Shown: positions 8,758 through 16,206 of the stretch, piece by piece
Position numbering within the stretch: position 1 is the first letter of the stretch
Layout of the letters: every line of letters begins with the position of its first letter
Source of the DNA: CAZRDB01 sp964598695
Lineage (GTDB): Bacteria > Armatimonadota > Zipacnadia > UBA1398
Reading direction: 5' to 3'
Length of the DNA stretch: 29,934 bases
NCBI GenBank assembly: GCA_964598695.1
Contig: CAZRDB010000043.1
Location: 1 to 29,934, forward strand
Program-made: the position numbers and the translations under genes
The notes under the pieces: generated by a model
Told to the model about the DNA's origin: nothing
Databases searched by the model: none
Seen by the model: only the letters and a program-made list of their open reading frames with translations

Positions 8758-8950
8758 GGTCTCCTCCGATCATCTCCCCGCGCGGGGGGGGGCCGCGCGG
8801 CATGAGCAACCTTCGGGCGGCGCCGGGCCCGACCTGCCACCGAGGCGCCCCAGCGGACCGCTATTTGCCGGAGGGATTGGGGCGCGCGCACAGAATGGGA
8901 GGCCCTGCTGGCTGGCTCCAGCGTCACCACGCGGGAAGCGTGAGGCCCTC

Positions 8951-10468
8951 ATGCCCGAGACGCCCTTGCTCGAACTACGCGCAATCGACAAGTCCTTCGG
9001 CGGCGTACATGCCGTCGACCACGTCAGCCTCACCGTCCGCGGCGGCGAGATCCATGCCCTGCTCGGCGAGAACGGCGCGGGGAAATCGACCTTGATGCGG
9101 ATCCTCTGCGGCGCGGACGAGCCGGACAGCGGGCAGATCCTGCTCGAGGGCAAGCCCGTCCGGCTCCGCTCACCGCGCGATGCCGAGCGCAACGGCATTG
9201 CGATGATCCACCAGGAGTTGTCGCTCTGCCCGAACATCCCGGTCGCGGCGAACCTGTTCCTCGGCCGCGAGTTGCGCGCCGGCTGGGGCTTCGTCTCGAC
9301 GGCCCGGATGAACGCCGCGGCGCGCGAGTGCCTCCGTCAGCTCGAACTGGACGTCGATGTCCGCCGGCCGACCGAGGAGTACAACCTCGCGACCCAGCAG
9401 ATGATCGAGGTCGGCAAGGCGCTCTTGCTCGATGCGCGCGTGCTGATCATGGACGAGCCCACCAGCGCGCTGACCGAGGGAGAGACCAAGCAGCTCTTCC
9501 GGGTGATCCGCTCGCTCAAGGAGCGCGGCGTCGCGATCATCTACATCAGCCACAAGCTCGAGGAGATCTACGAGCTGGCCGACACGGTGACCGTCATGCG
9601 CGACAGCAAGTGGATCGGCACCGCGCCGACCGACGAGCTGCCGCAGGACAAGATGATCGAGTGGATGGTCGGCCGGAAGATCGAGACCCTCTTCCCGGAG
9701 CGCCACGCCGCGATCGGCGAGGAGATCCTGCGGGTTCGCGAGGTGACGCTCGAGGCCGACGACGGCACGGGGCGCCTCCTCGTCGACCACGTCGGGCTCT
9801 CGGTGCGCGCCGGCGAGATCGTCGGCCTGGGTGGCCTGCGGGGCTGCGGCAACAGCGAGTTCCTCGGCTGCCTGTTCGGCCAGTTCGAGGGACGGCCGAC
9901 GGGCGAGATCGCGGTACACGGCACGCCGGCGAGCATTCGCCGGCCCGCCGACGCGCTCGCCCGCAAGATCGCGCTACTCACCAACGACCGCAAGACGACC
10001 GGCCTCGTGCTCTCGATGTCGGTGCTCGGCAACATGACCCTCGCCTCACTCGGCCGGACGGGACCGGTGGGGCTCTGCCTCCCCGCCCTCGAGGCCGAGA
10101 TCGCGCGGCCCTTCCGCGAGCAGATGTCGGTGAAGACGGCCTCGTGGTCGACCGAGGTCAGCCACCTCTCGGGCGGCAACCAGCAGAAGGTGGCGCTTGC
10201 GAAGTGGCTGATGACCGAGCCCGACATCCTGCTGCTCGACGAGCCGACGCGCGGGGTCGACGTGGGCGCGAAAGCCGATATCTACGATCTGATGAACGAG
10301 TTGGCGGCGGCGGGGAAGGGCATCCTGCTGATCACCTCCGAGCTTCCCGAGCTGGTGAACATGAGCGACCGCATCCTTGTCTTCCATCGCGGTCGCATCA
10401 CCAAGGAACTCACGGGCGATGAGCGGACGCCGGAGCGCGTGATGGCCGCCGCCATGGGAGAGGGGTAG
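8951..10468 (+). CDS. Sugar ABC transporter ATP-binding protein (CUT2, RbsA/XylG/MglA-like)
   Basis: 505 residues, the usual length for a CUT2 ATPase with two fused nucleotide-binding domains. NBD1 has Walker A GENGAGKST (39-47), Q-loop HQE (87-89) and Walker B LIMDEPTSAL (165-174); its signature is degenerate, NLATQQ (145-150) where relatives have an LS-x-G/A-Q-Q form. NBD2 (from ~260) has a Walker A lacking the Lys (GLGGLRGCGNSE), as is normal for this family, and an intact signature LSGGNQQ (406-412) with LLLDEPTRGVDVG (427-439). It powers import of a monosaccharide such as ribose, xylose or galactose. The ATG at 8951 is chosen because the family starts there; the open frame extends further upstream only into the divergent intergenic region. 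It is followed after three bases by the permease. Confidence 0.93.
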   Translation: MPETPLLELRAIDKSFGGVHAVDHVSLTVRGGEIHALLGENGAGKSTLMRILCGADEPDSGQILLEGKPVRLRSPRDAERNGIAMIHQELSLCPNIPVAANLFLGRELRAGWGFVSTARMNAAARECLRQLELDVDVRRPTEEYNLATQQMIEVGKALLLDARVLIMDEPTSALTEGETKQLFRVIRSLKERGVAIIYISHKLEEIYELADTVTVMRDSKWIGTAPTDELPQDKMIEWMVGRKIETLFPERHAAIGEEILRVREVTLEADDGTGRLLVDHVGLSVRAGEIVGLGGLRGCGNSEFLGCLFGQFEGRPTGEIAVHGTPASIRRPADALARKIALLTNDRKTTGLVLSMSVLGNMTLASLGRTGPVGLCLPALEAEIARPFREQMSVKTASWSTEVSHLSGGNQQKVALAKWLMTEPDILLLDEPTRGVDVGAKADIYDLMNELAAAGKGILLITSELPELVNMSDRILVFHRGRITKELTGDERTPERVMAAAMGEG

Positions 10469-10471
10469 CAC

Positions 10472-11794
10472 GTGGACGACGATCGCCGACCGACCGGGGA
10501 AGGCCCCGAGGAGCAGGCCGCCGCGCGGCCCGCGCCCCGGGCCACGCCGGAGCCGGAGGCCAAGGCCGCCCCGCCGTGGCTCGCGAAGACCAAGGCGCTG
10601 TTCGAGCAGAACCGCGGGGTCACCGCGCTGCTCTGCGTGATGCTGCTCGGGGCGCTCTTCACCCCGCAGGCGGGCGTCGCGGGGCCGTGGTTCGCCAACC
10701 TGCTGACCGGCAAGGCCGATCCGACGGCCGGGCCGCCGCTGTTCCTCTCCGCCCGGATCCACTCCGATGTCCTGTACGAGTATGCGGAGTACGGGATCAT
10801 CGCGGCCGGCATGACCCTTGTGATCCTCACCGGCGGCATCGACCTCTCCGTCGGCTCGATCGTGGGCATCGCGGCCGTGCTCTTCTCTCTGCTGCACATC
10901 GGGGTCGGGCTGCCGGCGGCCGGCGCGGTCGGGTTGACGCTGCTGCTCTCGCTCGGCTGCGGCTCGGTGAGCGGCCTCCTGACGGCCGGGGCGGGGCTGC
11001 CTCCCCGGAAGGCGACCTGGACTTCGCTCGGCCTCGGGGCGGTGGTGGCGCTCGCCCTCTTCCTGAAGCTCCGGGCCGGCCAGGCGGCCGGCGTCGCGCT
11101 GCTCTCCGGCGTGGCGGCGGGGCTCGTGGCGGCCGCGATCGCGCGGCTCGTGCTGAGCCGGGTCGCGATCCAGCCGTTCGTCGCGACGCTGGCCGTGATG
11201 GTCGCGGCGCGCGGCGGGGCGAAAGTCATCTCCGGCGGGATCAAGGTCATGCCGGGCGCCCAGGAGTGGTACTACGTCCGCGAAGGCACCCCGAGCTTCA
11301 TCTCGTGGATGACCCATCCCGACCCGACCGGCTTCCTGCGGCCGGTGACGATCCTCTTCGTCGTCAGCCTCATCGTCCTCGGCCTCGTCGTCGCCTACAC
11401 GCGCTTCGGCCGGCACCTGTACGCGATCGGCGGTAACGAGGAGGCGGCGCGCCTCTCCGGCGTGCCGGTGATCCGCTCGAAGGTCACGGCCTACATGCTC
11501 TGTGGCCTGTTCTCGGGCCTCGCGGGCATCTGCAACGCCTGCCGGACGGGTCTTGGCGACCCCGAGGCCGGCTTCACCTTCGAGCTGGACGCCATCGCGG
11601 CGGTCGTCATCGGCGGCACGAGCTTGAGCGGCGGCCGGGGCAGCATGTTCTGCACGCTGCTCGGCACCTTGATCGTCGGCTACATCAACAAGATCCTCAG
11701 CGTCAACGCGGTCCAGGAGTCCTACCGCCTCCTGGCCAAGGGACTCATCATCGTCGCGGCAGTCGTGCTCCAGAGCCGCGAGAAGGCGCGCTGA
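10472..11794 (+). CDS. Sugar ABC transporter permease (RbsC-like) with extra membrane segment
   Basis: 440 residues from a GTG start three bases after the ATPase stop. Conserved RbsC-type blocks are present: MTLVILTGGIDLSVGS (114-129), IQPFVATLAVM (233-243), LYAIGGNEEAARLSGV (316-331), and FELDAIAAVVIGGTSLSGGR (370-389, the subunit-coupling loop). It should form the membrane channel as a homodimer. Two features are unusual: a ~35-residue Pro/Ala/Glu-rich cytoplasmic N-terminus, and about 50 additional hydrophobic residues (roughly 171-222) just before the IQPFVATL block, enough for one or two extra helices, which makes it ~120 residues longer than E. coli RbsC. The substrate is not determined by sequence; the neighbourhood suggests a pentose. 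Confidence 0.92.
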   Translation: MDDDRRPTGEGPEEQAAARPAPRATPEPEAKAAPPWLAKTKALFEQNRGVTALLCVMLLGALFTPQAGVAGPWFANLLTGKADPTAGPPLFLSARIHSDVLYEYAEYGIIAAGMTLVILTGGIDLSVGSIVGIAAVLFSLLHIGVGLPAAGAVGLTLLLSLGCGSVSGLLTAGAGLPPRKATWTSLGLGAVVALALFLKLRAGQAAGVALLSGVAAGLVAAAIARLVLSRVAIQPFVATLAVMVAARGGAKVISGGIKVMPGAQEWYYVREGTPSFISWMTHPDPTGFLRPVTILFVVSLIVLGLVVAYTRFGRHLYAIGGNEEAARLSGVPVIRSKVTAYMLCGLFSGLAGICNACRTGLGDPEAGFTFELDAIAAVVIGGTSLSGGRGSMFCTLLGTLIVGYINKILSVNAVQESYRLLAKGLIIVAAVVLQSREKAR

Positions 11795-11849
11795 ACGACC
11801 GGGGCCCGGCCTCGCCGGCCCCCCGCATGGCAGGGAAGGGGAAAGCAGA

Positions 11850-12977
11850 GTGTCCTACCGGAAGCTGGCGATTGTCGCTCTACTGTGCGCACTGATGCTG
11901 CTGGTCGCGAGCTGCGCGAAGCCCGAGACCGGCGTGACGAGCGGAACCACCGTGGCGGGTACGGGTGGGGGAGCCGGCGCGGCCAAGACGCCGGCCAAGG
12001 GCGGGGAATCGACCGCGGCCGCCGCCGGCGCCGCCGAGGAGACCCTCCCCGCGGGCTTCAAGTTCGTCTTCCAGGCCGACTGCAAGTGGCTCGAGACCGA
12101 CGCCGGCCGCGAGATGAACGGCGCGCTCGGCCGTGGCGACAAGATCGACGTGGTCTACGGCCACAATGACCCGAGCGCCCACGGCGCCTACATGGCCGCC
12201 AAGCAAGAGGGCAAGGGCCGCGAGAAGGAGATCAAGTTCATCGGCATCGACGCACTCCCCAATGAGGGCGTCAAGTACGTCGAGCAGGGCGTCCTCGCCG
12301 CGACGTTCCAGTACCCGACCGGCGGCGCCGAGGCGATCAAGGCCGCGGTGCGGATCCTCGCCGGCGAGACGGTCGCGAAGAACATCACCCTCGGCACCAA
12401 GGTCTTCACCCAGGAGAACGTTGCGAGCGGCGGCGAGGCCGTCGCGCCCGACAAGAAGGAAGGCTGGGAGACCGCCGACGTCCTCGACAAGGGCGAGATG
12501 CCCAAGCTGGAGGGCGAGTTCCTCATCGGCTACAGCCAGTGCAACCGGGCCGAGCCGTGGCGGGTCCAGATGGACGCCGACGTCAAGGCCGCAGCGGACG
12601 CCTACCCGCAGCTCAAGCTCGTGGTGAAGGACGCGCAGAACAAGTCGGAGCAGCAGCAGGCCGATGTCCGCGACTTCATCAGCCAGAAGGTCAAGCTGAT
12701 CATCATCAGCCCGAAGGAAGCCCAGCCGCTCTCGGCCCCGGTCGAGGAAGCCATGAAGGCCGGCATCCCGGTCATCGTGCTCGACCGCAAGCTGACTACC
12801 GAGCAGTACACCGTCTTCATCGGCGGCGACAACATCGCGATCGGCCGCGAGGCCGGCAAGTGGGTCCGCAAGATGTTCCCCAACGGGGCGAACATGGTCG
12901 AGCTGCAGGGCCTCATGACCTCGACCCCCGCGGGCGAGCGCCACAAGGGCTTCCTGCAGGGCCTGAACGCCAAGTAG
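11850..12977 (+). CDS. Sugar ABC transporter binding lipoprotein with circularly permuted domain order
   Basis: 375 residues from a GTG start with GGGAAGGGGAAA immediately upstream. The lipobox VASC gives acylated Cys22, then a Gly/Ala/Thr/Lys-rich tether (~25-68). Both halves of a type I periplasmic sugar-binding protein (RbsB-like) are present but in reversed order. Residues ~69-192 correspond to the family's C-terminal half (KFVFQADCKWLETDAGREMN, IDVVYGHNDPSAHGAY, KFIGIDALPNEGVKYVEQGV, YPTGGAEAIKAAVRIL, ITLGTKVFTQENV). After a ~30-residue linker, residues ~223-375 correspond to the N-terminal half (FLIGYSQCNRAEPWRVQMD, VKLIIISPKEAQPL, AGIPVIVLDRKL, IGGDNIAIGREAGKWV, GERHKGFLQGL). The new termini fall in the loop after the KGFLQGL helix, so no element seems lost. 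It is third in the transporter operon and is followed by a hairpin terminator. Confidence 0.9.
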   Translation: MSYRKLAIVALLCALMLLVASCAKPETGVTSGTTVAGTGGGAGAAKTPAKGGESTAAAAGAAEETLPAGFKFVFQADCKWLETDAGREMNGALGRGDKIDVVYGHNDPSAHGAYMAAKQEGKGREKEIKFIGIDALPNEGVKYVEQGVLAATFQYPTGGAEAIKAAVRILAGETVAKNITLGTKVFTQENVASGGEAVAPDKKEGWETADVLDKGEMPKLEGEFLIGYSQCNRAEPWRVQMDADVKAAADAYPQLKLVVKDAQNKSEQQQADVRDFISQKVKLIIISPKEAQPLSAPVEEAMKAGIPVIVLDRKLTTEQYTVFIGGDNIAIGREAGKWVRKMFPNGANMVELQGLMTSTPAGERHKGFLQGLNAK

Positions 12978-13003
12978 GCTCCGCCGCGCAGGCAACAGAC
13001 ACC

Positions 13004-13035
13004 AACGGGCTCGGCCGCCACCGGCCGGGCCCGTT
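13004..13035 (+). terminator. Hairpin terminator of the sugar transporter operon
   Basis: A 14-base-pair stem (one G-U pair) with loop CCAC starts 27 bases after the binding-protein stop: arms 13004-13017 and 13022-13035. It is very GC-rich and lacks a T-run after it (TCGCCTCG follows), so it may be a weak intrinsic terminator or an mRNA 3'-end stabiliser. Confidence 0.6.
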
Positions 13036-13146
13036 CGCCTCGTGTAGGGCGCGTGGCAACTCACCCGCCGTATCTCCTCCCGACGGCCCTGAGGGTGCTC
13101 GGCCGCAACAGGGCCAAGCGCGTCACGAAGGGGTGCGCCGGGAAGG

Positions 13147-13156
13147 NNNNNNNNNN
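13147..13156. other. Scaffold gap (10 N)
   Basis: Ten Ns in the intergenic stretch between the transporter terminator and the convergent URO-D-like gene (12978-13245). I see no gene in the flanking sequence, but since the true gap length is unknown, sequence may be missing here. Confidence 0.95.
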
Positions 13157-13245
13157 GGCAGCCGCCGCCCTTCGAGACGCCCGTCGCCTCCCGGCTCCGG
13201 ACCCTCCGGGGGCGGCGGATCACGGGGCAGGCTGGCGCCGCCGTT

Positions 13246-14331
13246 CTACCCGAGTTCTCGCCCCAGCAGCGTCTCATAGACCGCTACGACGTTCGCGGGC
13301 GGGATGTCCGGCTGCATCGCGTGCGAGGGCGCGGCGATCCAGCCGCCTTCCTTCGCGAGCGTGTCCCTCAGGCGGGCCACCTGCTCCCGCACCTCCGGGG
13401 CCGTCGCGTTCGGGAGAAGCCGCTGGACGTCGATCCCGCCGTGGAGCGTGAGGTCGCGGCCGAACTCGCGCTTCAGCTCGAGTGGGTCCATCCCCTGGGC
13501 GAGCGGCTGGATCGGGTTGAGCACCTCGAGACCCAGCTCGATCAGGTCCGGCAGGATTGCCCGGACCGAGCCACAGCTATGGTAGCGGACGATCTTCCCG
13601 TGCCGGCGGACGGTCGCGAACACCTCGCCGATGCGCGGCTTCAGGTGCTCGCGCCACATCGCGGGCGAGAGCATCGGCCCGCCCTGTCCGCCGACATCGT
13701 CGTTGTACTCGACCATGTCGATCGCGTCGCCGCCCGCCGCGAGCACCCGCTCGAGCCGCTCGAGCAGACGCTCCTGGACGCGGTCCATCAGCCGGCAGGC
13801 GCGGGCAGGCTCGAGCGCGAGGTCGGTGAGGAAGCCGTCGAGGCCGCGGAGGAACCAGCTGATCTCGAACGTCCCGCGGCTGTGCGCCCAGACGCAGTAC
13901 TCCGACTGACTCGCCGCGACCGCCGCCACACCCGAGTACTCCCAGTCGTCGGGGTCCATGAGGCCGTGCGCCTCGAGCCGCGCGTCGCTCACGTCGCCCG
14001 AGAGTGGCGAGTGCGCGAGGTCCACATACGCCCCCGTCGGTGTGCTCGTCACACGGAAGCCCACGCCCCAGAGGTCGATGAGGAGCCCGTCCTCCGTCAC
14101 CTCGCGCGTGGGGTCGGCGTAGCACACGGGACTGGCCTGCCGGCGGATCGAGGGCCCGACGCCCCTGAGGTCGAGGTCGAGCAGCGCCCCGAGGTCGGCC
14201 TCCGGCGCGAGCCCCAGGTGCGCGAGCAAGGCCTCGTGAAGCCTCGGGTGGGCCATGTAGTCGATCGGTGGCCGGTCGGTCTCCCTGTGCCGCACTGCCT
14301 CGAGCACCCGCCGCTTGTGGGTCATGGTCAC
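13246..14331 (-). CDS. Uroporphyrinogen decarboxylase-like (URO-D/MtaA superfamily) protein
   Basis: 361 residues. Family features are the N-terminal RVLEAVRHRETDRPPIDY, a central GDAIDMVEYNDDVGGQ (201-215), the metal-site-like motif IVRYHSCGSVRAILPDL (His251, Cys253), LNPIQP (271-276) and LTLHGGIDVQRLLP (295-307). True HemE acts in heme synthesis, but this divergent HSCG-bearing branch is usually assigned to corrinoid-methyltransferase-like or unknown roles and is common beside carbohydrate genes; no heme genes lie nearby. The GTG at 14331 has AGGAGG six bases upstream; an ATG two codons on (14325) is an alternative. It follows the TIM-barrel/CBM9-like gene by 36 bases on the same strand, so the two are probably co-transcribed. 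The reaction is unknown. Confidence 0.82.
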   Translation of the reverse strand: MTMTHKRRVLEAVRHRETDRPPIDYMAHPRLHEALLAHLGLAPEADLGALLDLDLRGVGPSIRRQASPVCYADPTREVTEDGLLIDLWGVGFRVTSTPTGAYVDLAHSPLSGDVSDARLEAHGLMDPDDWEYSGVAAVAASQSEYCVWAHSRGTFEISWFLRGLDGFLTDLALEPARACRLMDRVQERLLERLERVLAAGGDAIDMVEYNDDVGGQGGPMLSPAMWREHLKPRIGEVFATVRRHGKIVRYHSCGSVRAILPDLIELGLEVLNPIQPLAQGMDPLELKREFGRDLTLHGGIDVQRLLPNATAPEVREQVARLRDTLAKEGGWIAAPSHAMQPDIPPANVVAVYETLLGRELG

Positions 14332-14367
14332 CTCGCACCTCCTCGGTCTTGGGTGCCTGCGGGCGTC

Positions 14368-16146
14368 TCAGAACACCCACTGCCCCGTGTTCTGGGGCTC
14401 GATGAAGCCTCCGACGTTCTGGCTCCAGCTCGTGTGCTCGCCCACGGGGCAGCGCTGGCGGCAGAGGTTCGCGCGGAGAGTCGTGCCGGGCGCCGGTGGC
14501 GCGATTCCGAGCGAGGCCCAGGGGAGCGCCAGCTCGAGAGTCCAGGCGTCGGTCCAGCGCGCGGCCGCGACCTCGTAGGTCGGGCTCCAGCCTACGTCGT
14601 CGCCCGCGCTGCACAGTGCGTCCCAGCACGTGCCGTCCGGGTTCACGATGAGGTGGGCATAGGGGGCGGGTTCCGGACCGGTCGAGAGGAACAGGTCGAC
14701 GCTGTCGCCCTGCCAGACCGGGTCGTCGCGACCGGCGCCCGCGATGCTCAGCGCCGCCATATCGGGCTCGTCGCAGCGGACAGCGATGTACAGGGCCGTG
14801 TCGTCGTACCGCACCCGCGCCGTCGTCGCCGCCGTCGGCGCCGGCTGGTCGAGGTAGGGGAGGAACGGCTCGAGGGCGCTGCCCTGCCAGCAGTCGTCGG
14901 TGAGTGCCCCGTTCACCGTCGGCGGCATCTCACCCGGCCCGAGGCGCTCGATGTGGGCCGTGCGCCCCGTGAGGCGCTCGCGGATCGCGGCCTCCTGCCG
15001 CTGCCGCGCCCGGGCGACGATCCCCTCCATCGAGAAGTCGGGCGCGGCCCCGCGGGCGAGCGCCTCGCGCGCCCCGACCACGGCCTCCTCGAGCCCCGGC
15101 GGGAGCGCCGAGCCATCCCACCAGTTCACCCGCTCGCTGTAGAGCCACACGTATCGGTCGGAGGTCGCGAGAGCCCAGTAGGTGTTGTGGGCGAACCAGC
15201 GGGCTCGCTCCTCGGGCGTCATCCCCTGCGCCGGCGTCGGGTGGCCCCACAGGTCGAAGAGGTAGTCGACGTAGAGCGCCTGGGCACACTCGACTTGGCT
15301 GAGGTACCGCGCGCGGTTCTCCGGCGCGACCAGGGGGAGGCCCGTCTGCTTGATGCCGAGGAATGCGCGGTAGTAGGGGAGCGGCTCCGTGTAGTAGTAG
15401 GAGCCCTCGTTGCCGTCGGTGAGGACCGTGCCCGGCTTCGCGACGTCCAGCATCCCGTTGAGGAAGGCCGGCAGGAGGCCGTACCCCTCCCGCGAGAGTG
15501 CCTGCTCGCGGGCGGTGCGATCGGGCTCGCGCGCGATCTCCCCGAAGTAGCTCAGCAGGAAGAACGTGTGGACGACGGGGGCGTCCATCTCCTGCTGGAT
15601 CCGTTCCAGGAACTGGGCGCCCCGCTTCCGGACGATCGTCTCGTACTCGGCGAAGGTCTTCTCGCCCGCGTGGCGCTGTGAGGGGTAGTGCCACGGGTTG
15701 GCGCCGTAGGGCTCCGCGTCGAAGCAGACGCCCTTGCAGCGACCGATACGGGCCGCCTCGGCGCAGAGGCCGACGTTGTCGAGCACGCACTCCCAGTCGG
15801 CGTCGCTCCACCAGTCCATCGTCGAGGCGGCATACAGGATGATGAAGTTGTCGGTCAGGCGGCCCCACTCGATGCGGCCGAGGGCCTCCAGCTCACCGGC
15901 AACCTCCTCGCGCGGCCACCGCTTCGCCTCGAAGACCTGCCCGGCGTTCGGGAGGCGCAGGATCAGGCCATCGAACGGACGCTGCCGCATCTCGGCGATG
16001 TGGGCCTCGATGTAGCTCGGGGCGGGGACATCCCAGCCGTACTCGATCAGCCGCTTCACGCCGAGCGGGTGGTCGGCCTGGGCGAGTGCGGCGAGCGGGC
16101 ACGCGAGCGCGAGGATGGATAGCAGACGGACGGGACCGAAACGCAT
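14368..16146 (-). CDS. Secreted TIM-barrel-like protein with C-terminal CBM9-like domain
   Basis: 592 residues from the ATG at 16146, chosen because AGGAGG lies six bases before it. An ATG 15 bases upstream has that Shine-Dalgarno inside its own second codons and is unlikely. A signal peptide spans ~1-23. Residues ~27-370 look like a (beta/alpha)8 glycosidase-like region: IEYGWDVPAPSYIEAHI, DGLILRLP, GVCFDAEPYG (Asp143, Glu145), VLTDGNEGSYYY and YVWLYSERVNWW (Glu338), but I do not recognise the family. Residues ~405-592 fit a CBM9-like/DOMON sugar-binding domain: PPTVNGALTDDCWQGS, ALYIAVRCDEPDM, VWQGDSVDLFLSTG, WTLELALPWASLG. It is probably an extracellular glycan-active or glycan-binding protein. 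It starts 60 bases after recO ends and may receive read-through from the trp operon. Confidence 0.78.
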   Translation of the reverse strand: MRFGPVRLLSILALACPLAALAQADHPLGVKRLIEYGWDVPAPSYIEAHIAEMRQRPFDGLILRLPNAGQVFEAKRWPREEVAGELEALGRIEWGRLTDNFIILYAASTMDWWSDADWECVLDNVGLCAEAARIGRCKGVCFDAEPYGANPWHYPSQRHAGEKTFAEYETIVRKRGAQFLERIQQEMDAPVVHTFFLLSYFGEIAREPDRTAREQALSREGYGLLPAFLNGMLDVAKPGTVLTDGNEGSYYYTEPLPYYRAFLGIKQTGLPLVAPENRARYLSQVECAQALYVDYLFDLWGHPTPAQGMTPEERARWFAHNTYWALATSDRYVWLYSERVNWWDGSALPPGLEEAVVGAREALARGAAPDFSMEGIVARARQRQEAAIRERLTGRTAHIERLGPGEMPPTVNGALTDDCWQGSALEPFLPYLDQPAPTAATTARVRYDDTALYIAVRCDEPDMAALSIAGAGRDDPVWQGDSVDLFLSTGPEPAPYAHLIVNPDGTCWDALCSAGDDVGWSPTYEVAAARWTDAWTLELALPWASLGIAPPAPGTTLRANLCRQRCPVGEHTSWSQNVGGFIEPQNTGQWVF

Positions 16147-16206
16147 GGGACGCCTCCTCATCGGGACTGAGGTTCCCCGGGCCGTGCCGGGCCGCCTGCC
16201 AGGGGG

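Noticed and set aside
8778..8800. Two copies of the palindrome CCGCGCGG around a G-run in the divergent intergenic region 8758-8950
   Set aside because: Simple GC-rich sequence; no promoter elements or pattern supports an operator. I see no gene in this region.
11850..12977. Reading the binding protein as two separate truncated genes or a frameshifted pair
   Set aside because: One uninterrupted frame with a single signal peptide spans both halves, and no internal start with a second signal sequence is present.
13205..13245. Possible terminator after the URO-D-like gene (7-bp GGCGGCG stem with ~18-base loop)
   Set aside because: Short stem, large loop and no T-run; expected by chance at this GC content.
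13246..14331. Calling the URO-D-like gene hemE
   Set aside because: It has the HSCG metal-site motif of the divergent branch and no heme-synthesis neighbours.
13321..15681. 786-codon open frame on the plus strand, opposite the URO-D-like and CBM9-like genes
   Set aside because: Antisense shadow typical of GC-rich DNA: low complexity, Arg/Val/Gly/Glu-rich, and no family motifs, while the minus strand has clear motifs and Shine-Dalgarno sites.
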